Assembly: GCA_013298215.1 (NCBI GenBank)
Contig: JAAFKE010000001.1
Span: 196,692 to 260,691, forward strand
From: Cytophagales bacterium
GTDB lineage: Bacteria; Bacteroidota; Bacteroidia; Cytophagales; Spirosomataceae
Length of the DNA stretch: 64,000 nt
Direction of reading: 5' to 3'
Shown: piece after piece, positions 44,068-53,606 of the stretch
Numbering within the stretch: position 1 is the first letter of the stretch
How the letters are laid out: each line of letters starts with the position of its first letter
Notes under the pieces: generated by a model
The model's input: only the letters and a program-made list of their open reading frames with translations
What the model was told of the DNA's origin: nothing
Database searches by the model: none
Translations under genes and position numbers: made by a program

Positions 44068-45033
44068 ATGATTATAGTGACGGGAGCCGCTGGTTTCATT
44101 GGGAGTTGCTTGATAAGCAAACTCAACCAAGACAATTTTAACTTCATAATTGCCGTTGATGATTTTTCTCAGACCGAAAAAAAAGGCAACCTTGTAGGTA
44201 AAAAAATACAAGAATTTGTAGAAAGAGATCACTTTTTTGAATGGCTCGACGAAAACTACCAGGAAGTAGAATTTCTGTTTCATATTGGAGCGAGAACGGA
44301 TACAACTGAGTTTGACTCGTCGATTTTTGACCGATTGAATGTAGAATATTCCAAAAATATTTGGAAAAAGTGTATTGACTACCAAATTCCGCTGGTATAC
44401 GCGTCGTCGGCGGCAACGTATGGCCTGGGCGAGTTTGGCTACGACGACAACGAAGCAACCATACCGCAGTTGAAGCCGCTCAATCCGTATGGCGAATCGA
44501 AAAACGACTTTGATATTTGGGCACTGAAACAAGAAACGAAGCCTTTCTTCTGGGCGGGTCTCAAGTTTTTCAACGTTTTTGGCCCCAACGAATACCACAA
44601 AGGCCGCATGGCATCGGTTATTTTTCATGCCCACAACCAAATCAAGCAAACGCAAGCCATGCGCCTGTTCAAATCTCACCACGCAGACTACCAAGATGGC
44701 GAGCAAATGCGCGACTTCGTGTACGTAAAAGACGTAGTTGAGGTTTGTACCTTTTTGATGCACCACCGGCGCAACTCGGGCATTTATAACTTGGGCAGCG
44801 GCGTGGCACGAACCTTCAAAGACCTGGCCACCAATACTTTCAAGGCCATGGGCTTGGAGCCAAGCATCAGTTTTATTGATACACCCGCCGACATTAGAGA
44901 CAAATACCAGTATTTTACGCAGGCAAACATGGCCAAATTGCGGTCTATTGGCTACTCAAAGGCGTTTCACAGCCTCGAAGAAGGCATTGAAGATTACGTA
45001 AAAAACTACCTGGCTGCCGCAAAATATTATTAG
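44068..45033 (+). CDS. hldD: ADP-L-glycero-D-manno-heptose 6-epimerase
   Basis: 321 residues. Rossmann motif VTGAAGFIGSCLISKL at residues 4-19, and the signature HIGARTDTTE, which distinguishes HldD from other sugar epimerases. The extended SDR Y-x3-K is YGESK; the usual Ser/Thr is in ASSAATYG. HldD inverts the 6-position of the ADP-heptose used for the LPS inner core. TAAATTTG (44004-44011) is a -7 candidate without a clear -33. The 3' end overlaps the convergent regulator gene by four bases. Confidence 0.93.
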   Translation: MIIVTGAAGFIGSCLISKLNQDNFNFIIAVDDFSQTEKKGNLVGKKIQEFVERDHFFEWLDENYQEVEFLFHIGARTDTTEFDSSIFDRLNVEYSKNIWKKCIDYQIPLVYASSAATYGLGEFGYDDNEATIPQLKPLNPYGESKNDFDIWALKQETKPFFWAGLKFFNVFGPNEYHKGRMASVIFHAHNQIKQTQAMRLFKSHHADYQDGEQMRDFVYVKDVVEVCTFLMHHRRNSGIYNLGSGVARTFKDLATNTFKAMGLEPSISFIDTPADIRDKYQYFTQANMAKLRSIGYSKAFHSLEEGIEDYVKNYLAAAKYY

Positions 45034-46547
45034 GAAAACCTAAGTACTTCGACGGTTTTCTTCACGTTTGAGCGCCTTTGGTTGCGTTCAAAAATAACTG
45101 GCTTGGCCGCCCGAACCTCACAGCCCACGATCGAACACCGCTGACACGTTTCGTTTACCTCACGTTTTAGGAGGTTTGGGTCACGCAAAAACTTAAAAGT
45201 ATTCCTTAGTTTTGGGTTGATTAAAAAACCTAAACTCACGCTGCTATTTTGGTCGTGGGGCGGCGACGACTTAGCCAGCGACACCACAAAATACTGCTCG
45301 TTAGAATCAGCATAGGTAGAAATCTGGGCGCGGCAAAGGGGCTCACCGTCCCAACTTTTATCGTTTTGAAGTTGCTCAAGCTCCTTTAAGATTGTTAGCG
45401 ACACCCATCGGCGGCAATAGTGTTCGTCGAGGGCAGACGCGGGCGGGCCGTGGCGTTTGCTGAGGTACAACTCCTTGGTAAGCAAAAACCGATTGGCCGC
45501 CACGAGGTGGTTGAAACGCAAAAAGAACAGTTGTTTTACCTCAAAATGGCTGGCCATAATGTTGGTAATGCGCTGAAAAAACACCTCCGACGTAACGGCA
45601 TACTGCCGCATAACTTCGATGAGCCGCTGCTGCTGCCAATCAGTCTGGTCGAACAAGTGCGTGAGTTGTGCAATCAGGTTTTGGCGCGGAATTAAGATCG
45701 CCCCCGCAAAATACGACGCTCGGACGTTGTTCAAGACCTCCTCAAAAGACTCCGACTCGAGCGCCGACGACACCAAGCCGCGCTGGGTGATTTTTAGCTG
45801 CTGATAGCCCACCTCGCGGGCCAAAGTAAACGCCCGCTGTACGTCCGACAAACGACTGTTGAGGTTCAGTGTTCGCTTTTCTGGAATAAATACCGACCGC
45901 AGTTGGGCAAGTTCGGGCTGGAGGGTTTCGTCAAAATCGAGGATTATGTACTTGCAGTGCTCTGTTAAATAGGTACTTAGTTGCGTTATGCAGACACTTG
46001 GCACGCTGGAGAGGCTATTTTGATCCAAAAAAACGTTGGCTGCCAGTTCCAGGTCTTCAAAATAATTTTCCTGCATTTCTTGGTAAGTCCGAACCGCCGA
46101 AAAATAAAACTCTTGCACCCGCAGGTCATAACTACGCCCGATCTGAATAATTGTGTTCACAAACGCGCTCAGTTTGGCGGGCGCACTCGACATGAGTTCG
46201 AGAAAATTGGCGGGTTCGATCCCAAACATTTCGAGAGGGAGTTCTGACAAAATATTTGAGTTGAGCAACTCGGCGATTGGCTCCAATTTTTTACTCAATT
46301 TGAGCGACACCAGCGAGTCGTAATCGGTTTGGAGTGCTTTCGCAATCAGAAATATCTTTTCGGTTTTGGGGTATTTTTTGCCTTTCTCAATTTCGTTCAA
46401 GTACGAAGGCGAGAGCCCAGTTCTGTTTGCTAACTCGTGGGTCGATATTGCACGGTCGAGGCGTAGCTGCTTGACTTTGAGCCCAAAAATAAGTCGTACT
46501 TTATCGGTGTCGGCTGCCATAGAAAGATTTTTTCGTTTGTTGGTCAT
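45030..46547 (-). CDS. XRE-family regulator of the ScfR/RamB type
   Basis: 505 residues. A helix-turn-helix of the XRE family is at about residues 18-72 (HELANRTGLSPSYLNEIEKG). A long middle domain has an IrrE/ImmA-like fold, and the carboxyl end has the cysteine cluster CQRCSIVGCEVRAAKP typical of short-chain fatty-acid (ScfR) and RamB regulators of acetate and propionate metabolism. The site where a HExxH zinc motif is normally found reads AREVGY, so metalloprotease chemistry is unlikely. It is 47 bases downstream of fbp in the same direction, so it is probably the third gene of a pckA-fbp-regulator operon. Start is the ATG at 46547; a second ATG lies nine codons in. Confidence 0.88.
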   Translation of the reverse strand: MTNKRKNLSMAADTDKVRLIFGLKVKQLRLDRAISTHELANRTGLSPSYLNEIEKGKKYPKTEKIFLIAKALQTDYDSLVSLKLSKKLEPIAELLNSNILSELPLEMFGIEPANFLELMSSAPAKLSAFVNTIIQIGRSYDLRVQEFYFSAVRTYQEMQENYFEDLELAANVFLDQNSLSSVPSVCITQLSTYLTEHCKYIILDFDETLQPELAQLRSVFIPEKRTLNLNSRLSDVQRAFTLAREVGYQQLKITQRGLVSSALESESFEEVLNNVRASYFAGAILIPRQNLIAQLTHLFDQTDWQQQRLIEVMRQYAVTSEVFFQRITNIMASHFEVKQLFFLRFNHLVAANRFLLTKELYLSKRHGPPASALDEHYCRRWVSLTILKELEQLQNDKSWDGEPLCRAQISTYADSNEQYFVVSLAKSSPPHDQNSSVSLGFLINPKLRNTFKFLRDPNLLKREVNETCQRCSIVGCEVRAAKPVIFERNQRRSNVKKTVEVLRFS

Positions 46548-46594
46548 GTAAAGTACGGAAAGCTACCAAAAAAACACTGGAATAAACCAACAAT

Positions 46595-47590
46595 TTAGGG
46601 CATCACACTTTTTATCATCCTGGGCGACCCCGCATAAAAAACGCTGCGCTGGTGGAGTTCGCGGGGCACAATATCCAAAATGGCCTCCTCGCCGTTGGTG
46701 GCCATACCGCCTGCCTGCTCAACAATCAAGGCAATCGGAAAGCACTCATACAGCAGGCGCAGTTTTCCTTTGGGTGCGGCAGAGGTGGGCGGGTATAAAT
46801 AAATGCCTCCCTTTATGAGGTTTCGGTGGAAGTCTGCCACCAGCGAACCAATGTAACGGCCCATTAGCCTACGGCTTTTGCAAGTCTCAATGTAGGTTTT
46901 TATGTGGGGCGGGTAATCGTTGAAGTAACCTTCGTTGCACGAAAAAATACCGCCATCGTCGGGCGTATTGATCTGCGTTTGGGAAAGAATAAACTCACCC
47001 AGAGAGTTATCGTAGGTAAAGGCGTTCACGCCCTGGCCAGTGGTATAGACCAAAATGGTAGACGAACCGTAGAGAATGTAGCCCGCCGCTATTTGCTGCC
47101 GCCCGCCCTGCAAAAAATCGGCGGTGGTTGGCAGCGTTCCAACGGGCGACACGCGCCGATAAATGGAAAAAATAGTGCCAATCGACACGTTTACGTCGAT
47201 GTTCGACGAGCCATCGAGCGGATCGATAGCCACCACGTACTTGCCGCTGGTATTGCCAGTTTGCACCATTTCATCGTCTTCCTCCGACGTAATGGCGCAG
47301 ACCTCTCCCCCATTTCTGAGGGCGCGAATGAACCTTATATTGGCAACAACATCTAATTTTTGTTGCTGTTCTCCCTGAATATTGCCGCTACCTGCCGCCC
47401 CAGTGATGTCGATCAGGCCCGCGCGATTTACCTCCCGGTTTACTATTTTGCCCGCCAGTGCAATGTCTCGCAGCAGCTGCGAGAGTCCGCCCGTTGCCCC
47501 CTTGAAGGCGTTTTGTCTTTGTAATAAATGCCGATCCAGCGTGGTTCCCACTGGCAAACCAAGTAGCGCATTTGTACCGAGAGCGGCCAT
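46595..47590 (-). CDS. fbp: Fructose-1,6-bisphosphatase, class 1
   Basis: 331 residues, normal for the class. The metal and catalytic motif [19 protein letters not shown] is present, with SEEDDE ahead of it; GGIYLYPPT is the substrate loop. It hydrolyses fructose 1,6-bisphosphate in gluconeogenesis. Its ATG overlaps the pckA stop by one base (TAATG), so translation is coupled to pckA. The regulator gene follows. Confidence 0.96.
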   Translation of the reverse strand: MAALGTNALLGLPVGTTLDRHLLQRQNAFKGATGGLSQLLRDIALAGKIVNREVNRAGLIDITGAAGSGNIQGEQQQKLDVVANIRFIRALRNGGEVCAITSEEDDEMVQTGNTSGKYVVAIDPLDGSSNIDVNVSIGTIFSIYRRVSPVGTLPTTADFLQGGRQQIAAGYILYGSSTILVYTTGQGVNAFTYDNSLGEFILSQTQINTPDDGGIFSCNEGYFNDYPPHIKTYIETCKSRRLMGRYIGSLVADFHRNLIKGGIYLYPPTSAAPKGKLRLLYECFPIALIVEQAGGMATNGEEAILDIVPRELHQRSVFYAGSPRMIKSVMP

Positions 47591-49167
47591 TATTTGGCGG
47601 CGATTTTTGACAAATTACTCTCAAACCAGTGCATAAGTTGTTGGGCATTGCGGTCGTACATGGCTCCATCTTGCCAAGTTTGGCGCGGGTCGAGGAGCTG
47701 TTCTGGTACGCCTGGGCACTGCGTGGGCATTTGCAACTTGAATATGGGGTGCTCGCGGTAGGCAACATCGTTTAGATGACCACCCATGGCGGCATTAATC
47801 ATGTTGCGGGTCAGACTCAATTTCATGCGCGTGCCCGAGCCAAAACTACCGCCCGTCCAGCCCGTATTAATGAGCCATACCTGCACTTGGTGCTGCTTTA
47901 TTTTTTCGCCGAGCATATCGGCGTATTGGTGGGGTTTCAGGGGCAGAAACGCCGCTCCAAAGCAAGCCGAAAACGTTGCCTGTGGCTCGCTCACCCCCAT
48001 TTCGGTACCCGCAACTTTGGCGGTATATCCCAGCACAAAGTAGTCCATGGCTTGCGCCACGCTCAACTTCGAGACGGGCGGCAACACCCCGAAGGCATCG
48101 CAGGTCAAAAAGAAAATGTGTTTGGGAATACCCCCCACGGAGGGCTGCACCGCATTATCAATGAAATGTATGGGGTAGGCCGTGCGGGTATTTTGGGTAA
48201 GGGTGGTATCGGTGTAATCGACCTGGCGGGTATTTTTTTTGAAGCGGGTGTTTTCTACAATGGCACCAAATCGGATGGCATCAAAAATTTGGGGTTCGTT
48301 CTGGCGGGTCAGGTCTATGGCCTTGGCGTAGCAACCACCCTCAAAATTGAAAACGCCCGTTTCGCTCCAGCCGTGCTCGTCGTCGCCAATGAGGCCGCGC
48401 TCAGGGTCGGCCGAGAGCGTGGTTTTTCCAGTTCCCGACAAACCAAAAAACACGGCCACGTCGCCGTCTTTACCCACGTTGGCCGAGCAGTGCATGGGCA
48501 GCACGTTTTGTTGGGGCAGCAAAAAATTGAGTGCCGAAAACACCCCTTTTTTTATCTCGCCCGCGTAGCCCGTGCCACCAATGAGCAGGATTCTTTTGGT
48601 AAGATTTAACACCGCAAAATTCTCGCCGCGCGTGCCGTCTTCGGTGGGGTTGGCCTTGAACTCAGGCACGGCTATGACCGTGAAATCTGGTTCAAACTCG
48701 CTTACTTCGTCGTCGGTGGGGCGCAAGAACATATTGTTGCAAAACAGATTTTGCCACGCCGAGGTAGTCAGTATGCACAGATTTAGGCGGTGGTGCGGGT
48801 CGGCACTGGCGTTTGCATAGCGTACATAGGCAGTTTGGTATTCTAAAAAATAGCGCATCTTGCGGTGCAAACGCTCAAACTGTTCTTCGTCGAACATCAA
48901 ATTGACACTGCCCCAATCTACGGTGCTGCACGTTGTTTTGTCGAACACAATGAAACGATCTTTGGGCGACCGCCCCGTAAAATGCCCCGTTGAGCAAGCC
49001 AGCGCACCCGTTTCGGTCAGTTGGCCTTCTCCGTTTTTGAGCGCGTGTTCAATTAATTCGGAGGGGCTCAACTGAAAATGAAGGTCTTTCACATCATTGA
49101 GTTGTAGGAAATCGAGTGCCCGATCGGCGGCGGTCATTACAGGTTCGTTTGGGGCGAGTGCAGACAT
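47590..49167 (-). CDS. pckA: Phosphoenolpyruvate carboxykinase (ATP)
   Basis: 525 residues from the ATG at 49167; the frame is open 11 codons further but this start fits the family. The P-loop [20 protein letters not shown] and the Asp-rich metal site are intact, along with [15 protein letters not shown]. It makes phosphoenolpyruvate from oxaloacetate and ATP, the first committed step of gluconeogenesis. It is first in the pckA-fbp-regulator set. The promoter at 49198-49227 carries a perfect palindrome at its -33 element. Confidence 0.97.
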   Translation of the reverse strand: MSALAPNEPVMTAADRALDFLQLNDVKDLHFQLSPSELIEHALKNGEGQLTETGALACSTGHFTGRSPKDRFIVFDKTTCSTVDWGSVNLMFDEEQFERLHRKMRYFLEYQTAYVRYANASADPHHRLNLCILTTSAWQNLFCNNMFLRPTDDEVSEFEPDFTVIAVPEFKANPTEDGTRGENFAVLNLTKRILLIGGTGYAGEIKKGVFSALNFLLPQQNVLPMHCSANVGKDGDVAVFFGLSGTGKTTLSADPERGLIGDDEHGWSETGVFNFEGGCYAKAIDLTRQNEPQIFDAIRFGAIVENTRFKKNTRQVDYTDTTLTQNTRTAYPIHFIDNAVQPSVGGIPKHIFFLTCDAFGVLPPVSKLSVAQAMDYFVLGYTAKVAGTEMGVSEPQATFSACFGAAFLPLKPHQYADMLGEKIKQHQVQVWLINTGWTGGSFGSGTRMKLSLTRNMINAAMGGHLNDVAYREHPIFKLQMPTQCPGVPEQLLDPRQTWQDGAMYDRNAQQLMHWFESNLSKIAAK

Positions 49168-49197
49168 TTTTAATGTTGATGAAGTGTAATTGTGGCA

Positions 49198-49227
49198 CAA
49201 ATGTAGTTAGCGACTTTTATAAAACAA
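49198..49227 (-). promoter_or_regulatory. pckA: Promoter of pckA-fbp
   Basis: On the minus strand TTG (49227-49225), a 19-base spacer and TACATTTG (49205-49198), an exact fit to TTG-N19-TAnnTTTG. The ATG is 31 bases downstream. Confidence 0.75.
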
Positions 49228-49240
49228 GCGAATATTCGCT
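49227..49240. promoter_or_regulatory. Perfect 14-bp palindrome touching the pckA -33
   Basis: AGCGAATATTCGCT is its own reverse complement and touches the first base of the pckA -33 TTG. Its position suits a repressor or activator of the gluconeogenic operon. The XRE regulator encoded two genes downstream is the obvious candidate; this is inference. Confidence 0.6.
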
Positions 49241-49607
49241 AATATTAAAAATATTTCTGGCACGCAATTGGTTTGGTGTGCCGCCAGATTTTAGACCATG
49301 TCTTTTTGGGGGGGGTAATCTGCCGAAATATTTGAATAGGAATATTTCGGCGGTGGGCGTTCGGTTGCCACAAACGAAAAAGTCAGAGAGGAACCCTCTC
49401 TGACTTTCTGATTTACTCAACGTTATGAAAAACTTTCTTTTTTGACTGACAGATTAAAGCCAAGTCACAATATATTTAGTATAAAAATACTAACATATTT
49501 TAACTATTTGATTATTAGAGTGTTATAAATATTTTATATTCTAAATACTTGAAAAACAACCAACGCAGAACGATACCTCCGCCACTTATCACCAGCTTAC
49601 AAGTTCT
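49241..49607. other. Intergenic region between pckA promoter and LolD-like gene
   Basis: No gene is supported. It holds a perfect 11-base inverted repeat, GCCGAAATATT (49322-49332) with AATATTTCGGC (49341-49351), the terminator at 49376-49405, and AT-rich sequence to 49607. The inverted repeat and the pckA palindrome share a CGAA(A)TATT core. Confidence 0.6.
49376..49405 (-). terminator. Terminator-like hairpin downstream of the ABC ATPase gene
   Basis: AGTCAGAGAGG (49381-49391) pairs with CCTCTCTGACT (49395-49405). On the minus strand a U-run follows. It is 200 bases past the ATPase stop, so the transcript would carry a long 3' end. Confidence 0.7.
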
Positions 49608-50258
49608 TTACTGTTTCAAATAACCATCCTGCATCACTATTTTTCGGTCTGCCATGGCGGCCAGGGTCTCGTCGTGGGTCACAATCACAAAGGTTTGGCC
49701 CAACCGCTCTCGGAGGTCAAGAAAAAGTTCGTGCAGCTCCCGGGCGTTGGTCGAATCTAAATTACCACTGGGCTCGTCGGCAAAAACAATGGCTGGCTCG
49801 TTTATTAAGGCGCGCGCCACGGCCACCCGCTGCTGCTCTCCTCCCGACAGCTGCGACGGCAGGTGGTGCGCCCGCTTGGCCAGTCCCAGCATTTGGAGTA
49901 GCTCTTGTCCACGGACTTTGGCTTGTTGGCCCCGCCCCGCAATAAAAGCGGGCATGCACACATTTTCGAGGGCAGTAAACTCGGCCATTAGGTTATGAAA
50001 CTGAAAAATAAATCCGATTTGTTGGTTTCTGAACTCGGCCAACTTTGCCTCCGAAAGACCGTAAACATCTACCCCGTTCAACCAAACTGATCCTTTATCG
50101 GGGCGGTCGAGGGTACCTAAAATGTGTAGCAACGTGCTTTTTCCCGCGCCCGAGGGCCCAACTATTACCACAATTTCTTTTTTTTGAATCTGTAGGTCAA
50201 TCCCTTTCAGAATTTTTAATGACTGGTACGAACGCTCAATCTGACTTGCAATCAGCAT
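49608..50258 (-). CDS. ABC transporter ATPase (LolD/MacB-type)
   Basis: 216 residues. Walker [10 protein letters not shown] is at 34-42, the signature [15 protein letters not shown] about 135-150, Walker [12 protein letters not shown] follows. It is closest to LolD, which powers release of lipoproteins from the inner membrane, but LolD and MacB ATPases are hard to tell apart. The permease subunit is not adjacent. It is divergent from sucC. Confidence 0.88.
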   Translation of the reverse strand: MLIASQIERSYQSLKILKGIDLQIQKKEIVVIVGPSGAGKSTLLHILGTLDRPDKGSVWLNGVDVYGLSEAKLAEFRNQQIGFIFQFHNLMAEFTALENVCMPAFIAGRGQQAKVRGQELLQMLGLAKRAHHLPSQLSGGEQQRVAVARALINEPAIVFADEPSGNLDSTNARELHELFLDLRERLGQTFVIVTHDETLAAMADRKIVMQDGYLKQ

Positions 50259-50401
50259 AATAAGTTACGGATAAAAAAAGTGACTGGATTTAGAGAACTG
50301 TGGATGTTGGTAAATAAAAAAGATAACGGAGCCGCGCACAGATTCGATTATTGCGTAATTTGCCCCAAAATTAGTACATTCTTCATTCCATATCCAATTA
50401 T

Positions 50402-51619
50402 ATGAACATTCACGAATACCAAGGCAAGGAGATTCTGAGCAAGTACGGGGTCAGAATTCAACGCGGAATAGTGGCCGAAACCCCCGCCCAAGCCGTTGAG
50501 GCTGCTCAACAAATGATGACCCTGACAAACTCTAAGTTTGTGGTCGTCAAATCTCAGATACACGCAGGCGGTCGCGGCAAAGGCAAGATCGTGGGCAGCG
50601 AGCAGCGCGGCGTTCAACTGGCGAAGTCGGTTGAGGATGTGGAAAAAATTGCCACGAATCTTCTCGGCAACGTTTTGGTAACGATCCAGACTGGCGAAGA
50701 GGGCAAGCGGGTAAACAAAATCCTGGTGGCCGAAGATGTGTACTACCCAGGCGCGAGCGAGCCAAAAGAATATTATGTTTCGATACTCTTAGACCGCGCC
50801 AAGGCTTGCAACGTAATTATGGCCAGCACCGAGGGCGGCATGGATATTGAAGAGGTGGCCGAGCACACCCCCGAAAAAATAGTGAAAGAATGGATAGACC
50901 CCGCCGTGGGTTTGCAGGGTTTTCAGGCCCGCAAACTGGCCTTTGCGTTGGGTTTGGAGGGCGAGGCGTTCAAAGAAATGGTCAAATTTCTTACCAGCCT
51001 TTATAAAGCATACACCGACACCGACTCGTCGATGTTTGAGATCAATCCCGTTCTCAAAACATCGGACAACAAAATAATGGCAGTCGATGCCAAAGTGAAC
51101 ATTGACGACAACGCGTTGTTTAGGCACGCCGACATTGCCGCCCTCCGCGACAAAGCCGAGGAAGACCCCTTGGAGGTGGAGGCATCGGAAAATGACCTCA
51201 ATTACGTAAAGCTCGACGGCAACGTGGGCTGCATGGTAAACGGCGCGGGCTTGGCCATGGGAACGATGGACTTGATTAAATTGTCGGGCGGAGAGCCAGC
51301 CAACTTCTTGGACGTGGGCGGCAGTGCCAACGCCAAAACGGTGGAGGCTGGTTTCAGGATTATTTTGAAAGACCCCAACGTGAAGGCAATTCTTATCAAT
51401 ATTTTTGGGGGAATTGTTCGTTGCGACCGCGTGGCAACGGGCGTAGTTGAGGCCTACAAGGCAATCGGCGAAATTCCAGTGCCGATCATCGTGCGTTTGC
51501 AAGGCACAAACGCCGCCGAAGGGGCAAAAATAATTAACGAGTCGGGGCTTAAAGTACTGTCGGCCATCGAATTTAAAGAAGCCGCCGCCAAAGTAACCCA
51601 GGTGTTGCAAGAAATGTAG
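50402..51619 (+). CDS. sucC: Succinyl-CoA synthetase beta subunit
   Basis: 405 residues. An ATP-grasp domain (residues 1-235) begins MNIHEYQGKEILSKYGV and has the HAGGRGKGK nucleotide loop. The carboxyl flavodoxin-like domain contains NGAGLAMGTMDLIKL and INIFGGIVRCDRVATGV. With SucD it interconverts succinyl-CoA and succinate with ATP formation in the citric acid cycle. sucD is not next to it. Confidence 0.97.
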   Translation: MNIHEYQGKEILSKYGVRIQRGIVAETPAQAVEAAQQMMTLTNSKFVVVKSQIHAGGRGKGKIVGSEQRGVQLAKSVEDVEKIATNLLGNVLVTIQTGEEGKRVNKILVAEDVYYPGASEPKEYYVSILLDRAKACNVIMASTEGGMDIEEVAEHTPEKIVKEWIDPAVGLQGFQARKLAFALGLEGEAFKEMVKFLTSLYKAYTDTDSSMFEINPVLKTSDNKIMAVDAKVNIDDNALFRHADIAALRDKAEEDPLEVEASENDLNYVKLDGNVGCMVNGAGLAMGTMDLIKLSGGEPANFLDVGGSANAKTVEAGFRIILKDPNVKAILINIFGGIVRCDRVATGVVEAYKAIGEIPVPIIVRLQGTNAAEGAKIINESGLKVLSAIEFKEAAAKVTQVLQEM

Positions 51620-51791
51620 GAGGTTCGTTGAACCCAACGACGAGGTAAGCCCCGCCAATTTGTCCTGTAAAGACGGTTGGCGGGGCTTATTTTATTGGTC
51701 GAGATCAACTTGTTGCGGTAATATTGAACGAAATTATGTCCACAAAAACACAATTTTTTTTCTATATTGTTGCCCAAAACTCCGTAAACCC

Positions 51792-52652
51792 ATGACGATC
51801 AACATCGAAATTATTTTGTGGGGCGTGGCGGCTTACTTGGTGCTTTGCTTGTTGGCCTACTACATCCAAGAACGCTTCATATTTAAGCCCGAAAAACTGT
51901 CTGCCGACTTTGTTTATAAATACGATTCTCCGTTCAAAGAACTCAAATTCGACCTCCAAGACGGTGCGCACCTCAACGGCCTGCTGATTTTTACGGAAGA
52001 AAAAACCAAACGCGGGCTGGTGGTGTACTTCCACGGCAACACGCGAAGCATAAAGGGTTGGTCGAAGTACGCCCGCGATTTTACCCGCCACGGCTACGAC
52101 GTGGTGATGATCGACTACCGAGGATACGGCAAAAGCCTCGGTAAACGCACCGAAGACAGCCTCAAAACCGACGCGAAGTTTGTCTATAACCGAATGCGGT
52201 TGGATTATAACTACCAAGAAAACCAAATTGTGATCTACGGGCGCTCGCTGGGGTCGGGGTTTGCGGCCAAACTGGCCTCTACCACCAAGCCAAAGATGCT
52301 CATTCTCGACGCGCCCTACTACAGTTTTTCGCACCTTACGAGTCGATATTTGCCATTTTTGCCCGTTTCGATGATCCTGCGTTTCAAGATCAGAACCGAT
52401 ATTTGGCTCAAGTACGTGCCTTGCCCCATTTATATTATTCACGGCACCAAAGATTTGCTCATCCCACTTAGTTCGAGCGTGCGTCTGTCCAAAGTGGTGC
52501 CGCTCAACACCCATCTGATCCCGATCTACGGCGGCGGGCACAATAACTTGCCCTCGTTCGATGAGTATCACCGCGTTTTGGGCGATATTCTGGCCGACCG
52601 CTACACCGACGTTGAAAACCAAATGATGGGCGACATCGGCTTCAATGCCTAA
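51792..52652 (+). CDS. Alpha/beta hydrolase (membrane-anchored), copy 1
   Basis: 286 residues from the ATG at 51792. One hydrophobic helix (about 7-24) anchors a hydrolase domain. The oxyanion and nucleophile motifs are VVYFHGN and YGRSLGSG (Ser as nucleophile, about residue 154); HGTKDLLIP carries the Asp and GGGHNNL the His. It resembles BEM46/ABHD13-like serine hydrolases. Substrate unknown. A homologous gene starts 19 bases after its stop in the same direction. Confidence 0.88.
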   Translation: MTINIEIILWGVAAYLVLCLLAYYIQERFIFKPEKLSADFVYKYDSPFKELKFDLQDGAHLNGLLIFTEEKTKRGLVVYFHGNTRSIKGWSKYARDFTRHGYDVVMIDYRGYGKSLGKRTEDSLKTDAKFVYNRMRLDYNYQENQIVIYGRSLGSGFAAKLASTTKPKMLILDAPYYSFSHLTSRYLPFLPVSMILRFKIRTDIWLKYVPCPIYIIHGTKDLLIPLSSSVRLSKVVPLNTHLIPIYGGGHNNLPSFDEYHRVLGDILADRYTDVENQMMGDIGFNA

Positions 52653-52670
52653 CGATTTGTGAGTATATCT

Positions 52671-53474
52671 ATGAAAAAAATACGCATCTTGCTGGCATTC
52701 ATCGTGGTTTTGTACCTGCTGGGCTATCCGTTTATCTATTTTTTGCAGGAATTGTTTTTATTCCGCCCCGTGGCGTTGCCAGCCGATTTTAAGTACCACT
52801 TCGACGAACCCTTTGAGGAGTTCGACTTGCGCCCGCAAGCTGGTGTTCGGTTGAACGGCCTGGTTTTTAGAACCAATGCCAAGCACCGTGGGGTTGTGGT
52901 TTATTTTCATGGCAACGCCGACAACCTCGTCCGCTGGGGCAAAAACGCGGCGCGGTTCACCCAAAACGGCTATGACGTTTGGATGTACGACTACCGGCGC
53001 TTTGGCAAAAGCACGGGCACGTGGAGCGAGCAGGGTTTTTATGACGACGCAGAGCACGTCTATCAGCAGGTTCTCAAACAATACCCCGAAAGCCAGGTGG
53101 TGCTCTACGGGTTTTCGTTGGGCACGGGTTTGGCCACCAAACTGGCCGCCGACCACCAGCCGCGCCTGCTGCTTTTGGAGGCTCCGTACTACAGTTTCGC
53201 GTCGCTTTGTTGGATGCAAGCTCCGATCTACCCCTACGAAGCAATGCTCAGTTACCAGTTTAAGACCAACGAGCGAATTGCGCGGGTGCAGTGTCCGGTC
53301 CAGCTGTTTCATGGCACCGCCGACGGAGTCGTAAAATACCGTTCGAGCCTGATGCTGGCCGACGTGCTGCAAAAAACACCCGCCCAAATCCTGACTACCG
53401 TACCTGGGGGCAAACACAAAAACCTGGCTGACTTTGAATTGTACCACACCGAGTTGGACAAATTTCTGAAATAA
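52671..53474 (+). CDS. Alpha/beta hydrolase (membrane-anchored), copy 2
   Basis: 267 residues from the ATG at 52671; a GTG four codons earlier is possible. Same plan as the neighbour: a membrane helix (about 4-22), VVYFHGN, YGFSLGTG as the nucleophile motif, HGTADGVVKYRSS and GGKHKNL. The two proteins share length, motif order and flanking positions, so they are tandem duplicates that have since diverged. Function unknown. Confidence 0.88.
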   Translation: MKKIRILLAFIVVLYLLGYPFIYFLQELFLFRPVALPADFKYHFDEPFEEFDLRPQAGVRLNGLVFRTNAKHRGVVVYFHGNADNLVRWGKNAARFTQNGYDVWMYDYRRFGKSTGTWSEQGFYDDAEHVYQQVLKQYPESQVVLYGFSLGTGLATKLAADHQPRLLLLEAPYYSFASLCWMQAPIYPYEAMLSYQFKTNERIARVQCPVQLFHGTADGVVKYRSSLMLADVLQKTPAQILTTVPGGKHKNLADFELYHTELDKFLK

Positions 53475-53512
53475 CGGCTTTGGGGTTTCGTTCAAAAACA
53501 CTTTTTAAAACA

Positions 53513-53566
53513 AAAATCGGTTGGGATGAAGGCACCGAATTGTGCCTCCATCCCAACCGATTTTTT
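53513..53566. terminator. Bidirectional terminator between hydrolase 2 and the PorE-like gene
   Basis: AAAAATCGGTTGGGATG (53513-53529) pairs with CATCCCAACCGATTTTTT (53549-53566), with a further GGCAC/GTGCC inner stem. Both strands end in U-runs, suiting the convergent genes. Confidence 0.92.
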
Positions 53567-53606
53567 GATAGTTCCAACAAAAGAGTCGTTTCGTAGTTAG
53601 TCTACC

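Noticed and set aside
49608-50258. ABC ATPase as the missing pump for the TolC-adaptor pair
   Set aside because: It is 9 kb away, on the other strand, without a permease and closer to LolD.
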